Source: Blastomussa wellsi (Eukaryota; Cnidaria; Anthozoa; Scleractinia; Plerogyridae). From it: 64,000 nt of DNA. Positions 1-10,988 of the stretch are shown here, one piece after another. The stretch spans positions 8,381,466-8,445,465 of the forward strand of contig OX393572.1 in assembly GCA_947652115.1 (NCBI GenBank). Direction: 5' to 3'. Within the stretch, counting starts at the first letter, position 1; each line of letters starts with the position of its first letter. A program made the position numbers and the translations under genes. A model generated the notes under the pieces. It worked only from the letters and a program-made list of their open reading frames with translations. It searched no databases and had not been told where the DNA came from.

Positions 1-429
1 GTTAGCTTTAAAATGTTGTTTGGGTCATCGAGTATTTAAGTCAGTAAGACAAAATACACAATAAAAGGCTTTCTTACCTTTGCGGCTGTTTCGCGTCATG
101 ATTTAACTTTTTACTGAGCATATTAAGCGAGCAGAGGAGAAGGCTGAAATTCAGGTTACCCGCGAAATACAACGAATTAAAGCAAACATTAATCGATTCA
201 TCAATTAATCAGTCAACACACACAGAGGAACGAAGATTATGGTTCCTAACGGACATCTTATAGGTCACCGAGATGTACATACTTGTCTGACTATATTTTA
301 AAAATGATATTTTGCATAGTGTTTGCGCCACAACAACTCCTTTCGAAGACATCTCGAATGTTCTTGTACGATGCGTTTTCCAGGTAATGTGCGAGTGAAA
401 ATAAAAGAAGCTATTTTTGTTATTTCCTT
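1..429. other. No gene seen
   Basis: AT-rich sequence with stops in all frames. No coding region, RNA gene or clear repeat is visible. Confidence 0.5.
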
Positions 430-625
430 AACAAATAAAGAATTAGCCTAAGCCATGTATTATACTGTCATAAAATGCGACGGGCATTTGAGAACACGAG
501 GGAAATGTAGAAAACACGAGCCGCAGGCGAGTGTTTTCTACATTTCACGAGTGCTCTCAAATGTCCGGAGTGTTTTATGACAGTATAATATATGGCTTAG
601 GCTTCTTCATTTGCTTTATGATATA
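430..625. repeat. Foldback (palindromic) MITE-like element
   Basis: The two halves are reverse complements with few mismatches. The left arm (about 445-515) carries AGCCATGTATTATACTGTCA and the right arm (about 525-603) its complement, meeting at a short loop near 516-524. Weaker complementarity extends to about 430 and 625. No coding capacity. The form fits a non-autonomous foldback DNA element; the family was not identified. Confidence 0.75.
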
Positions 626-3421
626 GATTTTATATGCCGCGAGTAAAAACAACAAAACAAGTACGATCAATAGACTGAAGCAATTTAATTTCGCTTCTTC
701 TACTTTCCTCTCGAACTTGGAAGCTTCTTCGACAATCTCTGCAGCTTGACTGAGAATTTTGTCCGGAACTTCTTCATAGAAAATGTTGGCGCCATCCTTT
801 ACAAATTTTCACTAGCGTAAAGCTGACGAAAAACAATAAAATACGCTTTATACTCTGATGAAACATGGGTTTTTGACCAATCAGAGTGCGCGCAGAGTCC
901 TATCTCTATTATAATCTACCATAATAAGGATATTGGTTTGTGAAGGGCAGGGTCGAACGTATACAAATTAATTACATGACAAGCGATAAGACTGGATAAC
1001 TAATATAAGTATGTATTAATTAAAGAAAATAGCAAACGCGAAACCAAATGATGAAACACTAAGAAGAAAACGATATCTATTTGCAAAGTTTATATGTATA
1101 TTTAAAGTATAAAATTTGATCTTCGTAAAACAGTGCTCAATACATAGAAGCAGAGCGAAGTTTATGTTGTGGGAGAAAAATCAAATAAACTACTAGGTCA
1201 TCCCTACAAGCCTGTTTAGTGGTTGCCCACTCATCAGGGGATTTAATGAGAATATTCTTTATCATCGCTTATAAAATACAATTTAATTTACATAATATAT
1301 GCAGTGCGAGATTTTACAGTTTAATTGTTGCGTAGAAGGGCTTTGTTTCTGTGTCTTCTTGCCGCCACACAGTGTAGAATGACCTTCATGTAAAAATAAG
1401 TGTGTGTAATCTGGTTCCGGTCTTCCACTTGGAGCACGTTTAAAGATGGCGCAGGACGAGCATTCCGTGACGACCCTAATAACGGCTGCGAAGGAGACTG
1501 GGGTAAACCCAACCAGCACTTAAAAAACTTTAATTCAATGCGTTAACACACACTTGAACTTGTGACACTTGCTGACTTGTCACTTCTTGCTGTCAATAAC
1601 ATTCCACAAAGTGGTTTATTTTGGAGTACATGAAAAATTTGTGGCGGCCTGTTTCGCCGCAAAAACCAATATAATAGCGAAGGGGTTTTCATTAAAATCA
1701 GTAAAATAACTTCTGAAGAGTTCAAAATATAAACTAATGATCCAATCGATATTGATGACAAAATTTGCTTTGATTTGGGTTGAGTGAGTTCTTGGTTCTG
1801 TTCCTTAAAAGGGCCTGTTGACACGGAAGGAGGGTGCTCCGGCTAGCTATGGGCTACCCACCTAGCCGAGCTACCCTGGGCGATGCCACATAATGTATAA
1901 ACTCTGAGCTGAAATACGCCAGTTTAACCAAAATTAGTTCTATCTTTCGACAACAAAGTATTTCTTTGAACAAAAGCTAATTAATTCTAAGTTTTCGCAA
2001 GAAGTATTATGCTGATTCACCCAACAACAAATTAAATGTAAGTTTCAGGCAAAGACTATTGAAATACTAGGAGCTTGGCAATTAAAATATAACTGCTTTG
2101 AGGATAGGCTCGATTACCAGCCACTGTTCGCGAACCGGAGCCCGCGCTCACTTCTTCTCGGGGAGGACGGCTGGCCGTATTTTGCTTCAGTAATTTGGAG
2201 CTACATACATGATCTTTCACTCCATCGATATAAGGGAGACATTATTCGTAAAGGCCCACGTCGACTTTCTTAAAGAGAAACTTGGTCTGTAAACAAAGAT
2301 GTTTACACCTATGAACCGGGTACGGTATTTTGAATTGCGGTTGCAAGTATTTTCTAGATAATATTCTAGCATAGTGATTTTTTTACAAAGAGAGCATTCG
2401 TGACAATAATGTTAAAGGCCCGTCTCAACCAGAGTAAGATTGTTTTGATAGCTAAATCGGCTAGCTAGCAAATTCGTCAGCAGGAAATGGACCTTTTTTG
2501 CCTTCTAAATTAAATGACGGGCCTGTAGGGGTGGTCCGTTTACGCACGAACGAAAAACATGACTGCGGCATATTCGGGCAGCGTGATATGATAACGTGCA
2601 GATTTCACCTTTTTTCCGAACACTCACGCGATAGCATCCCAATGTCTGGCCAGACTTAAAATATTAAATATTAAAATAACCGTTTAAATTTGGTTATCCA
2701 AATAGATCTTTTTTTTAAATCAATGATTTTTTTCAAGTTTGGGGTATTTTGTTATCATTTTAAGTTTTAGTTAAATATTAACTTCGTTTAATAATTGAAT
2801 AAAGATAGTTTTAGCCCAGCCCAGAGTCCACTCCATCTTTTCCAGCCGGCCTGGTTTTCCCACGCCGAGTCACGCGTCGATGATGATGCAATAATACAAG
2901 TAATTACCACTGAAATCTCTCTTCATGCTGAAACAACAAACAAGACAAATTGAATAACAAAAAACAGCTCGGCATTAAATATCGGGAAGCTTCATTTGAA
3001 GTCCAGAAGAAGGACCACATTCTTTAATACTAGTTTTAGCGCGTACTTAATTTCGCGAAAATTCGGGAGTCAATTTCGCGAGTGTACTGAATTTCGCTAT
3101 TTTGTCACTGTTAAACCATGAGCTTTGGGTACTTGTCACAGATAACAAGTCATACTAACTGAAAGGAGCTTTGATTACAGCTGTACTGCAGTAACGAGGT
3201 TTTTGCCGATTTACAAACTGAAGAAACCAGTGAATCAGGAAGAGTGCTAGCCGAAATTACAAAGTCCAGAAGGGCAGACACAGTTTTGAATTCAGAATAA
3301 TTTACCACGACACCTGAACTCAGAACTTATAAAATTCTTATTGTTTTCTAAGATAACGCGGTAATTTCGCTGGTTTATTAGTACTCGCGAAAATTAGTAA
3401 GCATAAGGTAAGCATTTTAGC
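626..3421. other. Intergenic stretch, no supported gene
   Basis: No ORF resembles a known protein. The block near 1440-1510, which includes TGACGACCCTAATAACGGCT, recalls a dispersed repeat I associate with coral genomes, from memory only. A short inverted pair (AGGCCCGTC at 2416-2424 and its complement at 2516-2524) could be the ends of a roughly 110-bp MITE. Confidence 0.4.
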
Positions 3422-3947
3422 ATGTTACTGTTAGTGAGAGTCCGTTACTACCACAGTGCGAGCGCATTCTGCGAATTAGCTTTCGTTGAAGATTGCGTTA
3501 CTTTTCAATGTCACAACAGAAGCCAAGAGGCAGCAATATTTGAGGTCATTGAAATGTTGCCTTGCAATCCCTTGTTCGAAACAATACAATATTTAATTTA
3601 TACAGTTGGTTTTGCCGGTGTTCTTTATGAATCCAACAAATTAAATCCCAGAGGAAACTTATTTACTGTGCGTTTATACGGGCTTTGCTCTCCAACGAAT
3701 GTGCGTTACTTTACAGTTTACGTAACAGAAGTTAACATGTGGCAATATTAAACACAGCTGATTTACACACGCGTAATATTTGTGGTGACTGGTCATTCAA
3801 ATGTTGGCTGGCGATCACTCGCACGAGAAGACTACAATATATAATTTATACACAGCGCATGAAATGTACTCGTGAAGCAGAGGAAATCAGAACTGGTTAA
3901 TCCAACTGGAGTCCCCATACAACTGGCAAGAAGCAGACAAATATGCC
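3422..3947 (+). other. Upstream region of the glycosyltransferase gene
   Basis: This is where the promoter and 5' UTR of the downstream gene would be expected. A 109-codon open frame (3422-3751) lies here but resembles no family I know and is not counted as a gene. I could not identify a convincing TATA box or a splice junction joining it to the coding exon. Confidence 0.3.
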
Positions 3948-5537
3948 ATGCCAAGAATTTCGACTGTGGTCGTCTTTCGGGCGACTTTTGCATTGGTTCT
4001 TTTCATTTTAATGGGTCAGATTTTATTGTTTGCTTTGACGCGATGTAGAGGGATGGGAGATGAAGATCTCAACGTGAAAAGTCGTGAAAAGGCAACTGAA
4101 GATTCAACGGAAAAACTGCTGCTGCTGACGGACAAAATTCGACGCCTCAAGCTTGATATTACAAATCTCAAACGCGAAAATGATGCTTTGAGCAGTGTTG
4201 TCCGTGATCTAGCAACGCGCAACGAGGAAATCTCAAAGGAATTAACACATCTTAAAAAGGCGGAAAAAATCACAATTGCTCAAGAACTCAGCAAAGAAAA
4301 AAGCCAAGCAGCGAGAGGAGAATTTTTGAAAGGTCAACCCGTGAGGACAGAATTTGAGATCGTTCCGTTTGACGGACTTGCTTTTAATGCCGTATATCAA
4401 ACTGATCATGGGCTTTCAGGTAATCCAGCCGAGAGACCTTACGGTTTTAAAGGAAAGGATTATTTAGAAGTAATGAAATTCGCTGTTGATGCACTTAACA
4501 ACTTCGAGGGAAAAGATATGGAAACAACAGCCAGGGATCTTTCAGACGGGATAATGCGGATCGATCGAATTGTTGGCTCACAATACGATTTCTACTTCAA
4601 ATCAGCAAACAACAAAGTGTTTCATCGAGTCAAAATTGAACGACCCTTCGGTCCCTTGAGCCTTGTAGGCAGTATAGAGACAATCGATACAAATAAAGAA
4701 CTCATCCACTTAATTCTACCGCTCTCTGGTCGGCTGGATAAGTTTAGACTTTTCCTGGACAATTTTGTCAACGTTTGTATCAGATGGGACAAATCGGTTT
4801 TTCTTACCGTTGTATTTTTCGGCCAAGAGGGTAAAGAAGAGCTGGAAATCCTGATGAAAAATGTCTCCAAAGCTGAGAACTTTTCAGATTATAAACTTAT
4901 ATTTACAGACGAACCATTTTCCAGAGGCTATGGTCTGCAGCAAGGGGCTGTGTCCTGGGAGAAAGGAAATGTGCTCATGTTCTTTTGTGATGTGGATGTG
5001 TATTTTACTGCAGGATTTTTAGATCGTTGTCGACTCTACTCCACACCAGGGGTAAAAGTGTACTACCCGATTGTGTTTAGTCTTTACAACCCTATAGTTG
5101 TTTATGGTGGGTCACCCCCTCCTGCTCAAAATCAACATCGCATCAATCGTGACACTGGTTACTGGAGGGACTTTGGATTTGGAATGACCTGCCAATACAA
5201 GTATGACTTCATAAATATTGGCGGCTTTGACCTGTCAATTAAGGGCTGGGGTGGGGAAGATGTAAAGTTATACCGTAGTTACCTTGCCAGCAACTTGGTG
5301 GTAATACGAGCAGCAGACAGAGGTATCTTCCACACATGGCATCCTAAATTCTGTAGTCGTAATTTGACTCAGTCACAGTTTTTATCATGCATTAAAAGCA
5401 AAGTGAAATCGGAGGGATCACATTCACAGCTTGGCCTTTTAGCTTTTGGTGGGAAAATATTTGATGAAAAAGAGACAAACTGGATTGAGCAACTTCAGGC
5501 TTCTAAGAAGAAGGAAATAAGTAAGAAAAACAGCTAG
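3948..5537 (+). CDS. CSGALNACT: Chondroitin sulfate N-acetylgalactosaminyltransferase-like protein (single exon)
   Basis: A 529-residue open frame, close to the roughly 530 residues usual for vertebrate CSGALNACT1/2. The family transfers GalNAc from UDP-GalNAc to start or extend chondroitin chains in the Golgi. Layout: short cytosolic N-terminus, one membrane segment at about residues 9-31 (type II anchor), a charged heptad-rich coiled-coil stem at about 50-120, then the catalytic domain. Visible hallmarks are the metal-binding DVD (DVDVYF, 348-353), GWGGEDV (433-439) and the HTWHPKFC block (462-469). NVS (305), NFS (311) and NLT (472) are possible N-glycosylation sites. The start is the first Met before the anchor. 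No frame break is seen and no intron interrupts the frame. Paralogue 1 versus 2 cannot be decided. A recent retrocopy is possible, but no poly(A) tail or flanking duplication was found. Confidence 0.93.
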   Translation: MPRISTVVVFRATFALVLFILMGQILLFALTRCRGMGDEDLNVKSREKATEDSTEKLLLLTDKIRRLKLDITNLKRENDALSSVVRDLATRNEEISKELTHLKKAEKITIAQELSKEKSQAARGEFLKGQPVRTEFEIVPFDGLAFNAVYQTDHGLSGNPAERPYGFKGKDYLEVMKFAVDALNNFEGKDMETTARDLSDGIMRIDRIVGSQYDFYFKSANNKVFHRVKIERPFGPLSLVGSIETIDTNKELIHLILPLSGRLDKFRLFLDNFVNVCIRWDKSVFLTVVFFGQEGKEELEILMKNVSKAENFSDYKLIFTDEPFSRGYGLQQGAVSWEKGNVLMFFCDVDVYFTAGFLDRCRLYSTPGVKVYYPIVFSLYNPIVVYGGSPPPAQNQHRINRDTGYWRDFGFGMTCQYKYDFINIGGFDLSIKGWGGEDVKLYRSYLASNLVVIRAADRGIFHTWHPKFCSRNLTQSQFLSCIKSKVKSEGSHSQLGLLAFGGKIFDEKETNWIEQLQASKKKEISKKNS

Positions 5538-5582
5538 TTGCAATTTCTGCTTGAATGTTTGAGAATAAGGTTATTGCTTATC

Positions 5583-5588
5583 AATAAA
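5583..5588 (+). promoter_or_regulatory. Polyadenylation signal AATAAA
   Basis: AATAAA lies 46 bases after the TAG stop of the glycosyltransferase gene, on the same strand. The position suits a short 3' UTR. Cleavage here is inferred from the hexamer alone. Confidence 0.5.
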
Positions 5589-6176
5589 AGTGCTAGGAAC
5601 CCCTGGTGATTATCGCATATATGCAAACTCTCCTGTATCTCCTGGCATGGTTTCCAAAACTCCAGGATAGGAGGCAAAGTTCTTTGATGTGTTTTCTCAC
5701 ACATTTTGGCTGATTTAGTTGAAAATATTGAAATATTTAAACCATTTTTCATGGATCAATAATCATAGGAAGACTATTTTTACTCTATTTTGGGGGTTTT
5801 GGGCTATGGGCTTACCTTGTTCTAATTATACTAAAACTAACTTTCTTTTGCAAGCAACATGGAAAAATATAAAACTGAAAGGAATCCTACATGTAAACTG
5901 GACAAGAAATAGACTGTAAAACCCAGAGATAGCAAATGTGTTAGCCTTTTTAAAGAATTTCAATTTGCAAGCAAGTTTTATATATTTATATTTATTATCC
6001 TGTTTTGAATTTTGCCATTGATACTATTGAACTGTCACTGTGAGTAAAGACCTAATTTTAATTTTTATAGAGCACGAATTACCGAAAATAGAAATGCTCT
6101 GACCCCTGATTAGATTTCTGGATCTTTCTATGAAATTCACAATATTATCATTGATAAATATTGACCTCTTTGGATT
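5589..6176. other. No gene seen
   Basis: AT-rich sequence, possibly distal 3' UTR of the gene before it. The two short open frames here (about 66-72 codons) look like chance. Confidence 0.4.
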
Positions 6177-6414
6177 GTTTAGGCACAGGCGGACCACCCG
6201 ATGTTTGAGTTTGTTGCGTGACACCGATTAATGGTGGTTACAAAAGAAATAGTAGCGCTTAAAGTGCTACTACTATGAAATTTTTGATATTCATTTTTTT
6301 ACATTTTCGTTAATAGTACGACTTTTTCAGGTATCTTGCCAAATTTCAGTCCATTACAAGAATTAGAAGTTGTCTTTTTTGGACTTTTATTTCCCAGAAT
6401 TTACGGCCGCCATT

Positions 6415-6662
6415 AATTCTCCTTGTTCCATGACTTGGTTGAGAATTTGAGAAAATGACGTCATTTTCTCAAAATACCACACGGGTTGAAATTATAATAA
6501 CAATAAGTACAGAAAATTGCACGAGGTTAACGTCCAAACCTTTTACTCTTCTTCGTGCGATTTTCTGTACTTATTGTTATTATAATTTCAACCTGTGTGG
6601 TATTTTGAGGAAATGACGTCATTTTCTCAAATTTTCAATCAAGTCATGGAACAAGGAGAATT
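6415..6662. repeat. Foldback MITE with about 110-bp inverted arms
   Basis: Arms 6415-6524 and 6553-6662 are near-exact reverse complements, sharing CCTTGTTCCATGACTTG at the outer ends and AAATGACGTCATTTTCTC within. The loop is about 28 bp. There is no coding capacity. It lies inside the 6251-6926 insertion. Confidence 0.85.
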
Positions 6663-6754
6663 AGCCTACTAAGCACTGCGATTATGCGGTTAGCTCTCAA
6701 GAATGGTAAGGGTAACACGATAAAATATTAAAATTTTCGGCGTTCGGCAGCCGG

Positions 6755-6825
6755 GCCTCGGTAGTGTAGTGGTTAGTAGGAATAGCTCGTGTTCTGAGTG
6801 TCCCGGGATCAATTCCACCTCTGTG
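6755..6825 (+). repeat. tRNA-Asp-like module (SINE head or tRNA relic)
   Basis: The stretch follows the order of a tRNA: TAGTGTAGTGGTTAGTA matches the D-arm/A-box region typical of tRNA-Asp, and GGGATCAATTCC resembles a degraded B box. The acceptor and anticodon stems do not pair well, so it is not an intact tRNA gene. About 100 bp of AT-rich tail follows up to the target duplication at 6927, as a SINE would show. Confidence 0.5.
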
Positions 6826-7347
6826 TTTTTATAATTGACTTTGTTTTTTCCTCTTTATTAGACGAAAAAATCAAAGTCTAAAAAAATCTAAGTGTCCCGG
6901 AGCCATTCCTGCATTTAACGCCATGTAAAGAAATATAGATGTACATATATAAGTTGGCCACGATTTGCTCTAAATCTTACGTTTATCCTATATGTTCAAT
7001 AAACGTTGAGGTGAAATGTTAAATGAGTATTGTGTGCTATTTTTTGCCCGTTCTGAGCTGTCTAAGGTGTCATTTCTCGAGATAATTTATCGATCCCTAG
7101 ATCTCTAGGGGTTGATAAATTATCTCGTGAAATGACACCTTAACATTAGACAATCAGAACAGGCAAAAAATAGCACACAAGACTCATTCAACCTCAACGT
7201 TCATAAAATAAAACATATAGGATAAACTTGAGATTTACAGCAAATCGCGGCCAACTTATTTAAGTACATCTATATTTCTTTTGTAACCACCATTGATCGG
7301 TGTCATGCAACAAACTCAAACATCGGATGGTCCGCCTGTGGTTTAGG

Positions 7348-7906
7348 AGTTGAAGTCTTTTAAGTGAACACAAATGTATATATTATACTACAGCTGACAA
7401 AGAACCACAAGATAATAAAAATGTAATTTACCAGTACTGGGGATTGCATTTAGTCCTTTGATTAAAAGAGTAACAGTTTAATAAAATTAACTTCCATAAT
7501 GATTATAATAAACATATTGTTTATGAAATGCTGTACATAAGAACAATAAGACCCAATTTAAACACCCAGAGCGACTCCATCAGGGCCAAACTCTTTGTTT
7601 AACTTTTAATGCCTTTTAATTTATTCACCGCCTCACTATATATACTAGATTTTATTATTCTACTTTTACTTGATAATGACGTTCTGGAAACGTCGAAACG
7701 TCGTGTCATGCTTTCTAATATTTTATCGCAGATTTTTATCGTCAAATGTTGTACCATTATTATATTATATATTAATTCACAAATGGTGGTTGATTCCTTT
7801 TTTTTTGCAGCTGCCTCAAAAAAAGAGTTTGTGCAGGATTTGTGAAACGACCCAAACAATAGAATTAGTTATTTAAACATACTATGAATATTGCTCCCAT
7901 ACAGGT
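7348..7906. other. No gene; possible Penelope-like end fragment
   Basis: AT-rich. The segment near 7675-7705 (ACGTCGAAACGTCG) resembles the GTTTCGAC-type motif seen near the ends of Penelope-like elements at other places in this window. Open frames of 68-86 codons here resemble nothing known. Confidence 0.3.
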
Positions 7907-8250
7907 GGGGGGGGGGGGGGGGGTACTCCCCATATATACAGGGACACGCTGCTGGATAGGATAAGGTTTTTTTTGTCCTGAACAGGGCATATAATTTCAA
8001 GCGAGTCTGTTCTATTGCTAATCAGGGTCTGGAGTTGTTTTAGACAGAGTATGTTGTTAAGACTTTCATCAAGTTTGAAAAAATCCAAAATCAGCCACGT
8101 TGATCAGTATTTAGCCGGTCATCAGTCAATATTAGATCGTATTCAGGGCTAGATATTAGTGTTACCGGTATATATGGTATAAAAAATGTTTCCCTTTGTC
8201 CGAATCAGGATAGGTGTTTTATTTTTGTCCGCGTTTCAAAGCCCCAGTGG
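7907..8250 (+). repeat. Dispersed repeat beginning with G17 and GTACTCCC
   Basis: A 17-base G run (7907-7923) followed by TACTCCCCATATATACAGGG starts a non-coding repeat. The same family appears inverted at about 9950-10351, there ending in a C run, and a piece occurs near 23335-23460. I associate this family with coral genomes from memory. Confidence 0.6.
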
Positions 8251-8314
8251 CACCCCTCCCTCCCAGGTTTTTAAAACCAGGTTTTGCCAAATTTCTCAAA
8301 ATTAAAACAAAAGA

Positions 8315-8420
8315 ATTCGATTCGCTCCGACAAAGGGCTAACGCTCAAGACGTCAGCTTTAGAATCTCTTTACGATGGCCAATTCACATTATCAACCCAG
8401 TTGATAAAACCAATTTTTAT
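8315..8420 (+). mobile_element. Terminal fragment of a Penelope-like element
   Basis: The stretch reading GCTAACGCTCAAGACGTCAG, then TACGATGGCCAATTCACATT and AACCCAGTTGATAAAACC, recurs as its reverse complement at about 33165-33260, where it follows a PLE-type C-terminal reading frame. It is therefore taken as the 3' end of the same family. Confidence 0.55.
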
Positions 8421-9109
8421 CAATTTTTAAGCCAGTCGCTCAGTTCAGCTACACATTTGCTCCAAAAAATAAATAATTACAAACCCTTGAATGGCACAAG
8501 AACGAAATTCTTTTCACTCTAATGAGTCTAAAGAGAGAAAAGCATTCAGAAAATTAAAGAAACGAATCTTCCAGATGACTGCTATTTACTCGAAAAAGGA
8601 ACTGGAAAGCAGATCAAAAGCACTTGCTTGTGTGCATTGAGTGAAAGTTCAGAAAATGAGAAAGTCAACATTTTGCGTCAATGATTTTATGATCCTGCAT
8701 GTGAAAACAAGTCACTGACTACTTGCTCCAAGATAAATGCCTGGATGATTTTAAAATATCTCCTGGTGATTAACCAGCAAAAGATATGTGATCTGCGATA
8801 TGGCGAATGAGTCAGCCGAGTGGGTCTGGAACAATTACCACTAACTGACAAAATTATCAATAACAAATCCGAGGCAATTTATGAGCCGCACTCGGCTTAT
8901 GATTCAATTAAAAAATTTAGATAGGGAGTCATGTGCAACATGGACCACTGCCAAAAATAGAGGGGGTGGTCCCCAGGCCCCTCTCCTAGATCCGCCACTG
9001 CACACTAAGTAATGGGGAAATGTAGTGACATTTCCCGAGTGTCTCTTTATCTGCCACTCTCATTAAACATGTTGGCTTTTGCAGAATGAGGAAACGGCAG
9101 GTCTATTTT
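8421..9109. other. No gene seen
   Basis: AT-rich sequence without recognisable coding or repeat structure. Confidence 0.35.
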
Positions 9110-9810
9110 GGGGATGAGGGTTGCGGGTTGGTGGGGAATTTAATCAGTTATAATTATCAATATTAATTAAAGACATTGAGACTGACAAGTGTCTAAACCA
9201 TACATTAGTATATAAGAATGATGCGTTTGTAATGACGAGACCAGCATAACATGAATCAAATATGTGATGCAATACAAACAACTTTGTTGAGTAAACTCTG
9301 GCTTGCCTAAGGGCCGATAGCCAATACATTTTGCTAGTCATCTTAATTAATTGACTGTAATCTAAATAAAAAACTGCAGCTTGTGCCTATTGCAGCTGCT
9401 TCTGTTTAATTATTATAAGCACTCAGCACTCCCTCAGAGTCCTGAAATACTACACTTTTGTTGCATTATTTTGATGTTCCTTTTGTGTGCAGTTTGAATG
9501 TGGAATGCTTATGTACAGAAGCAGATACAATAGGCACAAGCTACAGTTTTTGTTTTTCAGATTACGGAATAATTAGTTAACACGATTAGCAAAATATATT
9601 GACTATTGACCCTTAGGCAAGCTAGAGTTTACTCTATAAAGTTGCTTGTATTACATCACATATTTGATTCATGTTGTGCTGCTCTTGTCATTACAAACGT
9701 GTCGTTTTTCTATACTTATATATGGGTTAAACGCTTGTCAGTCTTATGTCTTTCATTAATATTGATAGTTAAAACTGATGAAATTCCCTAATTCTCACCC
9801 CTCACCTTCC
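9110..9810. repeat. Foldback element with roughly 250-300-bp imperfect arms
   Basis: The left arm (about 9110-9400) and right arm (about 9510-9810) are reverse complements with about 15% mismatch. The antisense reading of 9144-9341 and the sense reading of 9606-9791 give nearly the same short peptide, which comes from the palindrome and is not evidence of coding. Inner arms share GCTTGTGCCTATTG. No transposase. Confidence 0.75.
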
Positions 9811-9885
9811 ACCTATCACCACCACCCACTTCTAACCCCTTCATCACCACCCCTTACCCATCACTCCCCACCCCTCACCCCAGAT
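9784..9885. repeat. C-rich low-complexity tract
   Basis: A degenerate pyrimidine tract of CACCCCTCACC-like units covering about 100 bases, overlapping the end of the foldback before it. Simple sequence only. Confidence 0.7.
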
Positions 9886-9949
9886 ATCGACCTGCCAATG
9901 AGGAGAACTAGACCCTATATGGGGCAAGTTACCAGGGGAGGGGGAACTT

Positions 9950-10351
9950 GACCCATGTTTTTGTACAGGGGTGCTGCTGGAGGCCCAAAACCCTGACCCT
10001 GTTTAGCACCAAAATAACTTCAAACACATACCATGTTTAGGACCAACGAAACATTACATTATACTATAACACTGATATCTAGTCCTGAAAATGATCTTAT
10101 GTTGACTGATGACCGACTAAATAAATACCCGATGAACATTTCTGATTTCGGACATGCTTAGAACTCGGCGGAAGTATTGAAGCCATACCCTGACTCTTTA
10201 ATATCCATGATACCCTGTTTAGGACAGCCTGGCTTGAAATATAATTTGTATGCCCTGCTCAGAACTGAGAGGTCAAAAACCATACCCTATCCAGTGGCAT
10301 GTCCTCGCATAGCCCATATACGGGAGTTCTCCCCCCCCCCCCCCCCCCCCC
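9950..10351 (-). repeat. Second copy of the poly-G/GTACTCCC dispersed repeat, inverted
   Basis: It contains repeated CATACCCTG and ACCCTGTTTAGGAC units and ends in CCCATATACGGGAGTTCT followed by a 21-base C run (10331-10351), the reverse complement of the 7907 copy's start. Confidence 0.6.
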
Positions 10352-10988
10352 TCTAGGGCAGGTTACTCTGGGCCACTTTACCTCGGGAAACACAAGGTTT
10401 ACGTAGGGAAATTAAGTGTTTCGTGTGTAACCGATTTTACCCAGGGAAATAAAAATTATTCAAGATAACTTGAAAGCAAACATACGTGTGCAAGAGTGAG
10501 GATTGGCCCAGACCATTGAACATTGCATTTTAAGTAATGGGGAAGAATTGGTGCATGTTTGCCAGCGTTAAATAGTTGTTTAAGCTGATTTTTTTACATG
10601 CATACATTGCTTGTTGACTTTAAAAGCAAAAGAACCACTGTCCCGGCTCAAAGTCTAATTGTGGTTAGTCTTGCCAACACAAAGTTTACAGCAATATTAC
10701 CACAACTCTTTAAAAAATATTTGGTGAATATTTATGCTTTGATGTTCCCGTGTTTACAAATGGCCATCAATACACTACACTATACCGCTGCTGGGGAGAC
10801 CCTTAATAAAACATCCAGGAATTTAAGTTGATGTCTCCAAACATGCAGCTAAATTAGCCTCTTGCTTGTTGATTCTTGTGGGACCAAGAACAGTTGATCA
10901 GTCAGTTCTAACTGTAACACTCTTGCGTCTAAAACAGGAGTTTAAGTTGACCAAAGGACTTTAGGTGAAGCATTGCTGTCTCCAGTTC
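10352..10988. other. No gene seen
   Basis: No recognisable feature. The short open frame at 10598-10831 (77 codons) resembles nothing I know. Confidence 0.35.

Larger units (their letters stand above)
6251..6926. mobile_element. Insertion into the left arm of the foldback, flanked by AAAGAAAT
   Basis: The octamer AAAGAAAT occurs at 6243-6250 and again at 6927-6934, exactly where the left arm of the surrounding foldback is broken relative to its intact right arm. This marks a 676-bp insertion with an 8-bp target duplication. The inserted piece holds its own foldback (6415-6662) and a tRNA-like module (6755-6825). Its outermost ends are not obvious inverted repeats, so the class is unclear. 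Confidence 0.7.
6177..7347. mobile_element. Long foldback DNA element with 7-bp target duplication, split by a later insertion
   Basis: The ends CACAGGCGGACCA (6184) and its complement (ending 7340) begin long inverted arms. The right arm (about 7112-7340) is continuous. The left arm is split into 6184-6250 and about 6935-7108. GTTTAGG flanks the element directly at 6177-6183 and 7341-7347, consistent with a 7-bp target duplication, or 8 bp with one mismatch. The centre near 7100-7111 is an almost perfect palindrome (GATAATTTATC on both sides). No transposase is encoded. The family is uncertain; a hAT-like origin is possible. Confidence 0.8.

Noticed and set aside
2416..2524. MITE with AGGCCCGTC ends
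   Set aside because: Only nine complementary bases at each end and no target duplication. This could be chance.
3422..3751. 109-codon open frame upstream of the glycosyltransferase gene
   Set aside because: No recognisable domain, unusual composition, and a position where 5' UTR or promoter is expected. Not enough to call a gene.
7907..7923. G-quadruplex or replication-related G tract
   Set aside because: The G runs at 7907, 10331 (as C) and 60242 are homopolymers, two of them at the edges of a dispersed repeat. Nothing else supports a special function.
9144..9791. Two homologous small proteins on opposite strands
   Set aside because: The similarity is a by-product of the DNA palindrome; there is no domain or start context.
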